The position numbers and the translations under genes are program-made. From positions 1 through 64,000 of the forward strand of contig NZ_JAGJCF010000021.1 of the NCBI RefSeq assembly GCF_017815135.1: 64,000 bases of DNA, given 5' to 3'. The notes under the pieces are model-generated. The model saw only the letters and a program-made list of their open reading frames with translations, had not been told where the DNA came from and ran no database searches. This stretch comes from Jiella mangrovi. GTDB lineage: Bacteria; Pseudomonadota; Alphaproteobacteria; Rhizobiales; Rhizobiaceae. Of the stretch, positions 46,264-55,486 are shown piece by piece; position 1 is the stretch's first letter; every line of letters starts with the position of its first letter.

Positions 46264-47786
46264 GAAGCTCCGCCGATCGGGGCCATGTCGAGGGTTTCCG
46301 GGCCCATGCCGGCAATGCGCCCCGACGCCTCGCCGGCGAGTTCCAGCTGAAACCGCTTCAACAGGTTCTGCGCCGTCTTTAGCCGGTACTCGCTGGAAGC
46401 GCGCATGTCGGTGAGCGGCGAGAAATCCTCAGCCATTGCCGCCATCGCGTCCGCGGCCGCATCAGCGTCGAACGGCCGGCCGACGAGCTTTGCCTCCGCC
46501 GCCTTCGCCCGCTTCGGCACGCCGGCCATGCCGCCGAATGCAAGCCGCGCCTCGGCGACGATCACGTCCTCGCCCGAAGCCTCGAAGGTCAGGCAAAACG
46601 CCGCCATGACCGCCGAGATATCGCTGTCGAAGCGCTTGGAGATCTTATGGGCGAAGAAGCGCTGATTGTCGGCGAGCCGCGGCACCTCGATGGCGGCGAC
46701 GAACTCGCCCATGGCCCTGTCCTGCTTGCCGTATTCGATGAAGAAATCCTCCAGCGCCACGATGCGCAGATCGTCGCCCTTCCTGAGGAAAATCCGCCCC
46801 CCCAGCGCGATCAGGCAGGGCGGCAGGTCGCCGATCGGCGAGCCGTTGGCGATGTTGCCGCCGAGCGTGCCGGCATTGCGGATCTGGGTGCCGGCAAAGC
46901 GGCGCAGCATCTCGCCGAGATCGGGATGGATGCCGGCCAGCACCTCGCGGGCCTCGCGATGGGTGATCGCCGCGCCGAAATAGACCCGGCCGGCCGCCTC
47001 CTCGATGACCTTCAGATCGCGCACGTGGCTGATGTCGATGAGAAGCGGCAGCTCGCGATACTGCTTGGTCACCCAGAGCCCTATATCGGTCGCCCCGGCG
47101 ACGAGAACGGCATCGGGATGGGCGGCATAGGTGTCGGCGAGCTCGTCGACACTGGTCGGCGAAAACCAGCGATGACCGTCAGATGCGTAGGAAAAGACCC
47201 CCTCGCCTTCGAGCTGCGCAAGTCGCGCCGACAGCGCCGCATCCTCTGCGCCCGTGTCCGGCACCGGTTCGTCGGCGATTTCCAGCCCGGCCTCGATGAT
47301 CGGGCCATAGCCGGTGCAGCGGCAGAGATTGCCGGCAATCGCATCCTTCACCGACTGGCGGTCGGTGAGCGCCCCGGTCAGCCAGCCGGCGTGCAGCTGC
47401 ATGACGAAGCCCGGCGTGCAGAAGCCGCACTGGCTGGCATGGTTCTCCACCATCGCCGTCTGCAGCGGCGTCGGTCCGTTCCGGCCGATATGCTCGATGG
47501 TCTCGATCGCCCGGCCGTTCATGGCGGGCAGGAACTGGATGCAGGCATTGACCGAGCGGCGGGTCAGGCCGCCGGCCCCGTCATGTTCGCACAAAAGCAC
47601 GGTGCAGGCGCCGCAATCGCCCTCGGCGCAGCCCTCCTTGGTGCCGGTGAGGCGCTCGGGGCCGCGCAGATAGTCGAGCAGGGTCGTCGTCGGCGACACG
47701 CCCGCAACCTCCCGCTCGGCGCCGTTGAGAACGAAGCGGATCGGGCGGATCGCAGGCTCGGCCGGTCGGGTCGCGGTGTCGGTCAT
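46260..47786 (-). CDS. xdhA: Xanthine dehydrogenase, FeS/FAD subunit XdhA
   Basis: A 508-residue small subunit carrying electrons from the Mo site to NAD. The N-terminal plant-type 2Fe-2S cluster uses Cys53, Cys58 and Cys61 (GCAEGDCGAC) plus a later Cys; the second 2Fe-2S uses CGFC and CRC (SQCGFCTPGF, NLCRCTGYG). The FAD-binding domain begins near residue 200, with LVAGATDIGLW and TLGGNIANGSPIGD. The ATG shares one base with the uraH stop. Confidence 0.96.
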   Translation of the reverse strand: MTDTATRPAEPAIRPIRFVLNGAEREVAGVSPTTTLLDYLRGPERLTGTKEGCAEGDCGACTVLLCEHDGAGGLTRRSVNACIQFLPAMNGRAIETIEHIGRNGPTPLQTAMVENHASQCGFCTPGFVMQLHAGWLTGALTDRQSVKDAIAGNLCRCTGYGPIIEAGLEIADEPVPDTGAEDAALSARLAQLEGEGVFSYASDGHRWFSPTSVDELADTYAAHPDAVLVAGATDIGLWVTKQYRELPLLIDISHVRDLKVIEEAAGRVYFGAAITHREAREVLAGIHPDLGEMLRRFAGTQIRNAGTLGGNIANGSPIGDLPPCLIALGGRIFLRKGDDLRIVALEDFFIEYGKQDRAMGEFVAAIEVPRLADNQRFFAHKISKRFDSDISAVMAAFCLTFEASGEDVIVAEARLAFGGMAGVPKRAKAAEAKLVGRPFDADAAADAMAAMAEDFSPLTDMRASSEYRLKTAQNLLKRFQLELAGEASGRIAGMGPETLDMAPIGGAS

Positions 47787-48151
47787 CAGCTCCCCCGATA
47801 GGTCGAATAAGCGTAAGGGGAGACGAGCAGCGGCACATGATAATGCGCCGGCTCGGCGATGCCGAAGCGGATCGGGACGATGTCGAGGAAGGCCGGTTCG
47901 GGCAGCGCGACGCCGAGGCCGCGAAAATAGTCAGCGACGTGGAAGACCAGCTCGTAAGAGCCCTGCGCCATTTCCTCGCCGACGAGCAGCGGCCCGTCCA
48001 CCCGGCCGTCCTCGTTGGTGGTGACGGACTTCAGCGGAGTTTGCGATCCGCCCTCGCGGCGGACGAGGTCGATCCGCATGCCGGCGGCGGGACGACCGTG
48101 CATCGTATCGAGAACGTGGGTCGTCAGTCTGGCGGCGTTTGCCTCGGCCAT
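47786..48151 (-). CDS. uraH: 5-hydroxyisourate hydrolase (transthyretin-like)
   Basis: A 121-residue enzyme that hydrolyses 5-hydroxyisourate, the PuuD product, to OHCU. Signature elements are [17 protein letters not shown] with the active-site His12, an Arg in the middle strand and the C-terminal YRGS. It is the first gene of the xdh operon and overlaps xdhA by one base. No OHCU decarboxylase gene is nearby. Confidence 0.95.
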   Translation of the reverse strand: MAEANAARLTTHVLDTMHGRPAAGMRIDLVRREGGSQTPLKSVTTNEDGRVDGPLLVGEEMAQGSYELVFHVADYFRGLGVALPEPAFLDIVPIRFGIAEPAHYHVPLLVSPYAYSTYRGS

Positions 48152-48171
48152 TCAAGCGGTTCCGTCATTTT

Positions 48172-48185
48172 TGACCATCTGGTCA
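48172..48185. promoter_or_regulatory. Palindromic operator candidate upstream of uraH
   Basis: TGACCATCTGGTCA is a perfect 6-2-6 inverted repeat 21-34 bases before the uraH start, inside the divergent region between uraH and the DUF1963 gene. Its size and half-site resemble GntR/FCD-type operators. The regulator is not in the window. It could control the purine operon. Confidence 0.45.
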
Positions 48186-48345
48186 GGCAGTTTGCAACGG
48201 TCATCCCCTGCTTCGCAAGGGCTCGGTGAACAGCTGGATCTGACGCCCGCATGAGTTAGGTTCATGGCCGTCGGACGACGGGCCGTAGGCGGTTGCCATC
48301 GGCAGACCGACGAACCGCCGCAATGCGGCCCAACGGGATGAGTTC

Positions 48346-49386
48346 ATGTTCGAGAGTCTCAACGACGCCGCAGCCGCCCTGGAAGCGCTTTTCGACCGAC
48401 CGCAGCTGGATATCGTGGTCGAGGCACTGGTTCCGGCGATCGTCTTTGCGCCGCTGCCGGACAGTGTCCGAAAGACCGGGGGCTCACGGCTCGGTGGCAC
48501 GCCCGACATGGCGCCAGGCAGCGTCTGGCCGAGCCCGACACCACCCGAAGACCCCGCCGAGATCGCCGATCGCGGCCGTGGCGAGACGCTCCGCCAGCAT
48601 CTTGCGGCTGATCTGCCCTTTGCCTTCATCGCGCAGCTGGATCTGAAAGACGCCGCGGCGCTGGGAGACATCGCCGCCGACCTGCCGGATGCCGGCAGGC
48701 TGCTGTTCTTCGCCGATCTCCCCGTCCTACCTTGGGAAGCCGGATCGCGGCCCGTTCGCGTCGTCTACGACCAGTCGGCCGAAAGCGATCTCGCGCCGCT
48801 GCCGATGCACGCAGAGCTTTCCGAAGCCGCCGCTGCCGAGAGGGCCGAGATGGCGAAAATCCAGGAGCGATTTGGTCGCGCCCGTCCGCCCGAGACAGCG
48901 GGAACGCATTTTGCCGCCGTCGGGCGCGAAATAAAGCTGCGAAAGGTGTTCAAGCTTCCCGATCCGGCCTCGCTGGAAATTGCGGCGATCCCGGACCTCC
49001 AGGTGAGATCCCAGTCACCGGCGACTGACGATTTTCGCGACGACTACGAGGAGGCCATCGAATTATTCCAGGAGGGGTTCGACTCGCGCCGCAGCGGCAA
49101 GCGCCAACAGCTTCTCGGCAGCCCCCAGCCCGAGCAGGACGATCCGCGCTACGATGCCGTCGTCGTCTCGACCTTCGGCAAGCAGGACCTGTCATCGCAG
49201 GAATGGCAGGCGAACAAGGCGATGATCAAGGAACGCGCGGTGGAGTGGCGGCTCTTGTTCCAGCTCGATCTCGCCGACTGGATGCAGGCCGATCTGATCG
49301 AGGGTACGATTTTCTTCCTCATCCGTCAGGATGACCTGACCAGACACGACTTCGATCGCGTCGTCGGCGTCTATCAACAGACCTGA
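48346..49386 (+). CDS. DUF1963 (YwqG-like) protein
   Basis: A 346-residue cytosolic protein of the YwqG/DUF1963 family. It shows the typical KTGGSRLGGTPDMAPGSVWP (about 43-62), the FIAQLDL element near 93, AGRLLFFADLP, and a C-terminal LLFQLDLADWMQADLIEGTIFFLI duplicating the first lobe. The function of the family is unsettled. It is divergent from uraH and convergent with tesB. Confidence 0.82.
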   Translation: MFESLNDAAAALEALFDRPQLDIVVEALVPAIVFAPLPDSVRKTGGSRLGGTPDMAPGSVWPSPTPPEDPAEIADRGRGETLRQHLAADLPFAFIAQLDLKDAAALGDIAADLPDAGRLLFFADLPVLPWEAGSRPVRVVYDQSAESDLAPLPMHAELSEAAAAERAEMAKIQERFGRARPPETAGTHFAAVGREIKLRKVFKLPDPASLEIAAIPDLQVRSQSPATDDFRDDYEEAIELFQEGFDSRRSGKRQQLLGSPQPEQDDPRYDAVVVSTFGKQDLSSQEWQANKAMIKERAVEWRLLFQLDLADWMQADLIEGTIFFLIRQDDLTRHDFDRVVGVYQQT

Positions 49387-49454
49387 GACGACCGCTTCCT
49401 GCGCCATGACCTGACCGGCCGCCCAAAGATCCGGCCAGAGATCACGCCGAGAAA

Positions 49455-50315
49455 TCACCGCTTCGGCCGGATCAGCCCTTCCTGCGCCACCGAGGCGATC
49501 AGCGTGCCGTCGAGGCCGTAGAGCGAGCCGCGCGTCAGCCCTCGCCCGCCGGAGGAGGACGGCGAATCCTGGGTGTAGAGCATCCACTCCGACACCCGCG
49601 CCGGCCGGTGAAACCACATCGCATGGTCGAGGCTCGCCGCCTGGACCCTTTCGTCGAAGACCGAAAGCCCATGGGCAAAGAGCGCCGTGTCGAGCAGGGT
49701 CATGTCGGAGAGATAGGCGAGGACGACGGTGTTGAGGGCCGCATCGTCCCCGACATCGCCGCGGCAGCGCACCCAGCTGTGCTGGTACGGCTCGAGCTTT
49801 TCGTTCGACAGGAAGTGCTCGAGGCGAACCGGGCGGAACTCGATCGGCCGCTGCCGCTGCCAGTAGCGCTGGACCGCGGGCGAGGCGTTCTTCAGGAACA
49901 GCTCTTCCACCGCCTTGCTGTCGGGCAGCTCGTCGGGCCGGGGAACGTCCGGCATCGCCAGTTGATGCTCGAAGCCCTCTTCGTGTTTCTGGAAAGAGGC
50001 CGACAGCGAGAAGATCGCCTTGCCATGCTGCATGGCGACGATGCGGCGGGTGGTGAACGAGCCCCCGTCCCGGATCCGGTCGACGCTGTAGACGATCGGC
50101 ACCGCCGGGTCGCCCGGCCGCATGAAATAGCAATGCAGGGAGTGGCAGGCGCGCTCCGGCGGGACGGTCCGGATCGCGGCAGTCAGCGCCTGGGCGATCA
50201 CCTGCCCGCCGAAAACGCGCTGCCATCCATTGTCCGGACTCACCCCGCGAAACAGATCTTCCTCGAGTTTTTCGAGGTCGAGGATCGTCAGAAGCTGTTC
50301 AACCGGGTCGCTCAT
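49455..50315 (-). CDS. tesB: Acyl-CoA thioesterase II
   Basis: A 286-residue double-hotdog thioesterase that hydrolyses medium to long acyl-CoAs. The N-terminal hotdog has VFGGQVIAQALTAA and HSLHCYFMRPGD; the C-terminal hotdog has ASLDHAMWFHRP with the catalytic Asp and a late Gln in ASVAQEGLIR. I use ATG 50315 (MSDPVEQLL); the frame stays open to 50414 but without family similarity. The length equals E. coli TesB. Confidence 0.94.
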   Translation of the reverse strand: MSDPVEQLLTILDLEKLEEDLFRGVSPDNGWQRVFGGQVIAQALTAAIRTVPPERACHSLHCYFMRPGDPAVPIVYSVDRIRDGGSFTTRRIVAMQHGKAIFSLSASFQKHEEGFEHQLAMPDVPRPDELPDSKAVEELFLKNASPAVQRYWQRQRPIEFRPVRLEHFLSNEKLEPYQHSWVRCRGDVGDDAALNTVVLAYLSDMTLLDTALFAHGLSVFDERVQAASLDHAMWFHRPARVSEWMLYTQDSPSSSGGRGLTRGSLYGLDGTLIASVAQEGLIRPKR

Positions 50316-50469
50316 CCATAGATACTCCGCATTGGGCGCCCCGTTCGTACAAGGTGCCCGCATCGATCGCAAAGGTCTTGGAAGGGCTCTGCCCGACGCG
50401 GCCTTTTCATGCACACAGAGAAGGCGGCCGCCCGTTCGGACGTGACCGGCAGCCCGTGGAGACGAGACG

Positions 50470-51717
50470 ATGAGCGAAACGACCGCGAACAGGCCGGACG
50501 ACAGGGTCGATATTCTCGTCGCCGGCGCCGGCTATGTCGGCCTGACGACGGCCGTCGCCATCAAGCAGGCAGCCCCGCATCTCACCGTTTCGATCGTCGA
50601 TGCGGCCCCCGACGAGGTGTGGAAAAAGGACGGCCGCGCCTCGGCCGTCGCCGCCGCCGCCGTCAAGATGCTCGATCAGCTTCAGATCTGGCCTTCGATC
50701 GTCGGCGAGGCGCAGCCGATCACCGAGATGATCGTCACCGATTCCAAGGCCGCCGATGCGGTCCGCCCGGTCTTCCTCACCTTCGGCGGCGAAGCGCAGC
50801 CGGGCGAGCCCTTCGCCCATATGACCCCCAATGTCGCGCTCAACGGCGCCTTGCGAGACCGCGCCGGCGAACTCGGCATTTCCATCCGCCAGGGCCTTGC
50901 GGTTTCCGGCATCACCGAGGCCGTCGGCCATGTCGATGTCCGGCTTTCGGACGGATCGACGCTTGCCGCGCGGCTGCTCGTCGCCTGCGACGGCGTCAAG
51001 TCGGCGATCCGCGACATGGCGGGCATCCGCACGCTCTACTGGGACTATGGCCAGTCCGGCATCGTCGCAACCGTCGGCCACGAGCGCCCGCATGAGGGCC
51101 GGGCCGAGGAACACTTTCTCCCCTCCGGCCCCTTCGCCATCCTGCCGCTCAAGGGCAACCGCTCCTCGCTGGTCTGGACCGAGCCGACCCGGGAGGCCGA
51201 GCGCCTCGTCAATGCCGACGACATGGTGTTCGAGCTGGAACTCGAACAGCGCTTCGGCCACCGCCTCGGCGCACTCACCGTCGAGGGGCCCCGCCGCGCC
51301 TTTCCGCTCGGCCTGACGCTCGCCCGCGACTTCGTCAAACCGCGCGTCGCCCTTGCCGGCGACGCCGCCCACGGCATCCACCCGATCGCCGGCCAGGGCC
51401 TCAATCTCGGCTTCAAGGACGCGGCGGCCCTCGCCGAAACCGTCGTCGATGCCGAACGCCGCGGCCTCGACATCGGCGCGATCGACGTTCTGGAGGGCTA
51501 CCAGCGCTGGCGGCGCTTCGACACCGTCCAGATGGGCGTCACCACCGACGTCCTCAACCGCCTGTTTTCCAACGACAACACGGTCCTGCGCATGGCCCGC
51601 TCCTTCGGCCTGTCGCTGGTCGACCGGGCGCCGTCGCTGAAGGACTTCTTCATCGGCCAGGCCGCAGGGCTAACCAAGGGGCCGAGCCCGCGATTGTTGA
51701 GGGGCGAGGCGATCTGA
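50470..51717 (+). CDS. FAD-dependent monooxygenase, UbiH/UbiF/COQ6 type
   Basis: A 415-residue flavoprotein hydroxylase probably used in ubiquinone ring hydroxylation. Motifs are the Rossmann ILVAGAGYVGLTTAVA (about 15-30), the DGRASAV element, the ACDGVKSAIRD block (FAD/NAD contact) and the terminal GDAAHGIHPIAGQGLNLGFKDAA that marks the UbiH family. Which ring position it hydroxylates cannot be told. It is divergent from tesB, and the start has GGAGACG upstream. Confidence 0.88.
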   Translation: MSETTANRPDDRVDILVAGAGYVGLTTAVAIKQAAPHLTVSIVDAAPDEVWKKDGRASAVAAAAVKMLDQLQIWPSIVGEAQPITEMIVTDSKAADAVRPVFLTFGGEAQPGEPFAHMTPNVALNGALRDRAGELGISIRQGLAVSGITEAVGHVDVRLSDGSTLAARLLVACDGVKSAIRDMAGIRTLYWDYGQSGIVATVGHERPHEGRAEEHFLPSGPFAILPLKGNRSSLVWTEPTREAERLVNADDMVFELELEQRFGHRLGALTVEGPRRAFPLGLTLARDFVKPRVALAGDAAHGIHPIAGQGLNLGFKDAAALAETVVDAERRGLDIGAIDVLEGYQRWRRFDTVQMGVTTDVLNRLFSNDNTVLRMARSFGLSLVDRAPSLKDFFIGQAAGLTKGPSPRLLRGEAI

Positions 51718-51826
51718 GCGGTGAAGTCATAGGCGGGACGCCCGCATTTCAGGATGCGCTGCCTCATTCGCACATTCTGACGAGCGCGCCGATGCTGTAG
51801 AACAGGCGTCCGCTTTTATCGCGCTC

Positions 51827-51992
51827 GTCATGCTCGGGCCCCGTCCCGAGCATCCAGTGCGCCGTTTAAGCTTCTGTTGTGTCAGACGTTTCTGGATTCT
51901 CGGGACGGGGCCCCAGAATGACGAAGCGTCGAATGCTGCGCCTTCTCGATCAAGTCGTGCCCCCTTAAGGATCGTGTCGCGCACTGAGCGTC
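51827..51992. repeat. Palindromic repeat plus extended repeat copy 2
   Basis: 51827-51857 carries GTCATGCTCGGGCCCCGTCC in one orientation, and 51892-51922 the near-complement in the other. The second is followed by a tail nearly identical to that at 160-240 (ACGAAGCGTCGAATGCTGCG, then CCTTCTCGATCAAGTCGTG). This is the best evidence that one repeat unit has been copied over about 52 kb. Confidence 0.75.
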
Positions 51993-52137
51993 CATTCGGA
52001 CGCATGGCGCTTCAAGCCTGAGCGCCCCCATTCCGAGACTCGACCGATATATGATCAGGCGAGTCTCGAAGCGCGCGGGCGCGCGTCCATGGATCTGCCT
52101 CTTGAAACGAGAAGAAAACACCGAGCCGGCAGAAGCC

Positions 52138-52196
52138 CCCTTGCCCTTCGAGGCTCGCCTCGCTTGGCTCGGGTCGCTCCTCAGGACGAGGGGGCT
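52138..52196. repeat. Short repeat of the CCTTCGAGGCTCGC class
   Basis: Contains CCCTTCGAGGCTCGCCTCGC and a downstream CTCCTCAGGACGAGG, matching the repeats at 58444-58812 in the opposite or diverged form. Confidence 0.5.
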
Positions 52197-52258
52197 TCTG
52201 CTTCCAGACGGCGACAATTGGTCCGCAGGTGCAAAACCCACGGACCCCCGCCATCACA

Positions 52259-53491
52259 TCACTTGGCGGCGGTCTTCGCCGCCTCGCAGCTGCCGTCGGC
52301 GATCGACTGGAAGGCCTGATCGCCGGGGATGGTGCGGATGATCTTGTAGTAGTCCCACTTTTCCTTGCTCTCCTCCGGCGTCTTCACCTGGGCGAGGAAC
52401 ATGTCGTGGACCATCAGACCGTCGGCGCGGACCTTGCCATTGCGGGCGAAGGCGTCCTCGATCGGCATGGTCTTCAGCTGGGCGATGACCTTTTTCGGAT
52501 CGTCGGTTCCGATCTCCTTGACGGCCTTCAGATATTGCAGCGCCGAGGAATACATGCCGGCCTGCACCATGGTCGGCTTCGACCCTGTCTTCTCCTCGAA
52601 CTTGGCGCTCCATTCGCGCGCCTTGTCGTCGAGATCCCAGTAGAAGCCGGTGGTCAGCGTCAGCCCCTTCGCCGCGTCGAGGCCGAGGGCGTCGACGTCG
52701 GTGAGGAAGAGGAGAAGCGAGGCGAGCTTCTGGCCGCCCTGGACGATGCCGAATTCCTGCGCCTGCTTGACCGAATTCTGGGTGTCGGTGCCGGCATTGG
52801 CAAGGCCGATCACCTGGGCACCCGAGCCCTGCGCCTGCAGGAGGAAGGAGGAAAAGTCCGGCGTCGGGAACGGCGCGGCGACCTGGCCGACCACCTCGCC
52901 GCCATTGGCCTTTACGGCATTCGCCGCAGTCTTTTCCAGATTGTGCCCGAAGGTGTAGTCGGCAGTGATGAAGTACCAGGACTTGTCGCCCTCCTTCACC
53001 ATGGCGACGGCCGTTCCGTTGGCGAGGGCGTCGGTGTCGTAGGTCCAGTGGAGACCCGTCTCGGGCGCGCAGTTCTCGTTGGTGAGAGCGTTGGTGGCGC
53101 CGCCGTTGTTGATGTAGGCGACGTTCTTTTCCGAGGTGATGCCCTGGAGCGCGATGCCGGCGCCGGAATTGGCGCCGCCCAGGATCAGGTCGACATGGTC
53201 CTGATCGGCCCATTGGCGGGCGATGTTGGAGCCGATATCCGCCTTGTTCTGGTGATCACCCGACAGAAGCTGGATCGGCTTGCCGTCGATCTGGCCGCCC
53301 ATCTCGTCGATGGCCATCTGGACCGCCGCGACGGACCCCTCGCCGTCGAGCGCCGAATAGGCGCCGGACATGTCGAGAATCATGCCGATCTTGACGGCGT
53401 CGTTGCTGATGCCGCCGGCATCCTGCGCGCTGGCCGCGCCCGCCAGAGCCGTGGCGGCTCCCGCCAAGAGAACCGTCTTCAGAAATTTCAT
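52259..53491 (-). CDS. Branched-chain amino-acid-type ABC substrate-binding protein
   Basis: A 410-residue periplasmic binding protein with a Sec signal peptide (residues 1-22, cleavage after ASA), followed by KIGMILDMSGAYSALDGEG typical of the Leu/Ile/Val or amide/urea family and the later TADYTFGHNLEK and DFSSFLLQAQGSGAQVIGLANAG blocks. No permease or ATPase is adjacent, so it is an orphan component. ATG 53491 has GGAGG upstream. The ligand is uncertain. Confidence 0.9.
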   Translation of the reverse strand: MKFLKTVLLAGAATALAGAASAQDAGGISNDAVKIGMILDMSGAYSALDGEGSVAAVQMAIDEMGGQIDGKPIQLLSGDHQNKADIGSNIARQWADQDHVDLILGGANSGAGIALQGITSEKNVAYINNGGATNALTNENCAPETGLHWTYDTDALANGTAVAMVKEGDKSWYFITADYTFGHNLEKTAANAVKANGGEVVGQVAAPFPTPDFSSFLLQAQGSGAQVIGLANAGTDTQNSVKQAQEFGIVQGGQKLASLLLFLTDVDALGLDAAKGLTLTTGFYWDLDDKAREWSAKFEEKTGSKPTMVQAGMYSSALQYLKAVKEIGTDDPKKVIAQLKTMPIEDAFARNGKVRADGLMVHDMFLAQVKTPEESKEKWDYYKIIRTIPGDQAFQSIADGSCEAAKTAAK

Positions 53492-53968
53492 GCTGTTTCC
53501 TCCCATGAAAACCCGTTCGGGCACCGCGATGGCCATCGACACCTCCTGTCGATGGCGACCGTCGCACAACCGCCGTCACCGACCATTGCGCGCTGCCCGT
53601 CGCCATAGTGAACGGCCTCTGCCTCAAGGGCAAATCGAACTTTAGGTTGAGGCCTGGAGCGGGCGGAAACACCGCGCCGGCAGGCGCCAGGACAACGCCA
53701 ACGGCCGGTAGGTCAGGGATGCTGACGCAAGCGCCGAAAAAAATAAACGCCCCTGCCCGCCTTGCGCCCGCCATCGATAGCGGGCATATTCAACCCATCG
53801 ATCTTGCTTGTAAAATTTCGGTTCCGCGCCAGCCGCTTCGGCTTGAGGTGTCTCACACACCCGCATCGGACAGAGGCGCACCGACTGATCTTCTCTTCAA
53901 AATCGAAAAGCCAAGGACCAGGCGTTCGGCCTGATCCGCATCACTATGTCGATACGAAGGAGATCGCC
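53492..53968. other. Divergent region between the binding protein and cspA
   Basis: No supported gene. It carries the promoters of two divergent genes and a long probable 5' leader for the cold-shock gene, as is usual for cold-inducible mRNA. I cannot point to individual -35/-10 boxes with confidence. Confidence 0.45.
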
Positions 53969-54178
53969 ATGCCCGTCGGAACCGTAAAGTTCTTCAATAC
54001 TCAAAAAGGCTTCGGCTTCATCGCTCCCGAAGGCGGTTCGCAGGACGTTTTCGTCCATGCCACGGCCGTTGAGCGCGCCGGCCTCGGCACCATCGTCGAA
54101 GGCCAGAAGCTGCAGTTCGAAGTCGTCACGGACCGCCGCACCGGCCGTTCGTCGGCCGACAATCTGCAGGCTGTCTAA
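53969..54178 (+). CDS. cspA: Cold-shock protein (CspA family)
   Basis: A 69-residue single-OB-fold RNA chaperone. RNP1 is KGFGFIAP and RNP2 is VFVHATAV. A good AAGGAGA lies seven bases before the ATG. It is a monocistronic unit with a strong terminator about 60 bases after the stop. Roles in RNA melting at low temperature or general RNA binding are family knowledge. Confidence 0.95.
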   Translation: MPVGTVKFFNTQKGFGFIAPEGGSQDVFVHATAVERAGLGTIVEGQKLQFEVVTDRRTGRSSADNLQAV

Positions 54179-54492
54179 GCCACTTGCTTCAGGACGCTGA
54201 CCACGGATGTACCGGCAGCGTCGTCAGGCGATAGAGGAAGGCCGGGTTCGCCCGGCCTTTTTTGTTGGCGGAACGCCGCCGCGCCGCGCGCTGCCGGGTG
54301 AAATGCCGAATGGCCCCGACAAGCACCATGCCTGTGCGGAACAGTTTGTCGCCCTATCTATCTTCAACGAAGGCCCGGTCCGAAAGATCAGCCGGCAGGG
54401 CAGCATGCGGTGATCAGACGATCTCCTCGCGTCCCCCGCAATCGAAGCGGACGCGAACGGCGCTTTGACGCCTGACGACGAGCGAGACCAAC
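54179..54492. other. Intergenic stretch after cspA
   Basis: Apart from the terminator I see no gene. The promoter of the small basic protein should lie between about 54340 and 54480. Confidence 0.4.
54238..54263 (+). terminator. Rho-independent terminator after cspA
   Basis: AGGCCGGG pairs with CCCGGCCT around a TTCG loop, followed by a run of T. This is the clearest intrinsic terminator in the window. Confidence 0.9.
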
Positions 54493-54720
54493 ATGAATCA
54501 GAAAACCCTTGATCGGGCCGAGCGGGTCTTCGGAACGCCGGTCGAACGCCATGAAAAGGGGTCTGCCATGACCCTGATCCGCGAAGAGTCCGACGCGACG
54601 CGCGAAAAGTCGGCCAAATTGAAGGCGATGCGGCTGGCCCGCGAGGCGGATGCTCCCGAAGAGCCCACGGCCCCGACACGCGCCGCTCCGAAGAAGAAGG
54701 TCAAGCGCGGCCGCACTTAA
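54493..54720 (+). CDS. Small basic hypothetical protein
   Basis: A 75-residue hydrophilic protein: N-terminal RAERVFGTPVERHEKGSAM, a central charged helix (EESDATREKSAKLKAMRLARE, about 31-51) and a Lys/Arg-rich tail (KKKVKRGRT). I do not recognise a domain; it may be a nucleoid- or RNA-associated small protein. Its codon use fits the genome and the helical pattern is coherent. The ribosome-binding site is weak. Confidence 0.6.
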   Translation: MNQKTLDRAERVFGTPVERHEKGSAMTLIREESDATREKSAKLKAMRLAREADAPEEPTAPTRAAPKKKVKRGRT

Positions 54721-55074
54721 GGCGCGCGCCCTGCCGGATGGCGCTCAGCCAGGCGGGCATCCTTCATGAGACCGTGAAGGAAGGCCTCGTTCTTCGAAGT
54801 TCGATGCCCTGCAGACGCGACATCGCCCGCGCCGGGACGAAAGCGACGAGCTCGCCCCATCGATCGGCCGCACCCTCGGGGAGCTGAGCGATTCGTTCCG
54901 CCAAGCCGCGCCATCGGGGTAATTTGTTTCCCTTCTGCGCCTCACAAGACAATCCGCGCCCGTGATCGTTTCGCCGATCCAGCCTATCTAGAACGTCACC
55001 AGACCGGCATGGCGCATCGATCCCATCGGACGATGCTTCTTTTATCGCCGGGAACCGGCCGACGGAGAGAGACG
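54721..55074. other. Intergenic region upstream of the sulfite-reductase operon
   Basis: No supported gene. It should contain the regulated promoter of the DUF2849-cysI-DUF934-cysH operon, but I cannot identify a regulator box or riboswitch in it. Confidence 0.4.
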
Positions 55075-55425
55075 ATGGCGAAAGACCACCGCGCGGGATC
55101 GAAGGTTCGCGGCGACAAGCTGCCGGCGATCCTCATGGCGAGCCACCTGCTCGAGGGCGACACCGTCTTTCTGAGCGAAAGCGGCTGGACCCTCGACCCG
55201 TCAGCGGCCCGGATCGCGCACGATGCGGAAACTTCGGCAGCCATGGAGGCCGAAGGCAAAGCGGCAGCCAGCGCCAACATCGTCATCGACCCCTATCTCG
55301 TGCCCGTCGATCTGACCGAAAGCGGCCTGCCGCTTGCCCGGCATTTCCGCGACGCCATGCGCCAGCGCGGGCCGTCGATCCACCCCGACATGGGCAAGCA
55401 GGCCGAGTTCGCGCCGCTCGACTGA
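55075..55425 (+). CDS. DUF2849 protein of the sulfite-reductase operon
   Basis: A 116-residue protein of DUF2849, which is regularly encoded just before cysI in alphaproteobacteria. Seen here are the VRGDKLPAILMASHLLEGDTVFLSESGW pattern and the NIVIDPYLVPVDL element. The function is unknown; a role tied to siroheme or sulfite reductase is inferred from linkage. ATG 55075 follows GGAGAGAG; the frame continues upstream without similarity. CysG, often next to it, is not here. Confidence 0.82.
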   Translation: MAKDHRAGSKVRGDKLPAILMASHLLEGDTVFLSESGWTLDPSAARIAHDAETSAAMEAEGKAAASANIVIDPYLVPVDLTESGLPLARHFRDAMRQRGPSIHPDMGKQAEFAPLD

Positions 55426-55486
55426 CATTTTTCGAAGTTGCGCCGCGCGGGCCGACCGCCCCGGCGCCGACCACAAGGGACGCATC

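Larger units (their letters stand above)
51718..52258. other. Repeat-rich intergenic region
   Basis: No gene is supported in 541 bases. It holds a palindromic repeat (51827-51857), the extended repeat copy 2 (51892-51992) and a cluster matching the CTCATCCTGAGG/CGAAGGGCGAGG class around 52138-52196. The region lies downstream of two convergent genes and is an apparent repeat sink. Confidence 0.6.

Noticed and set aside
54721-55074. Possible riboswitch or CysB-type site upstream of the sulfite-reductase operon
   Set aside because: I could not find a conserved riboswitch core or a convincing regulator box by eye.
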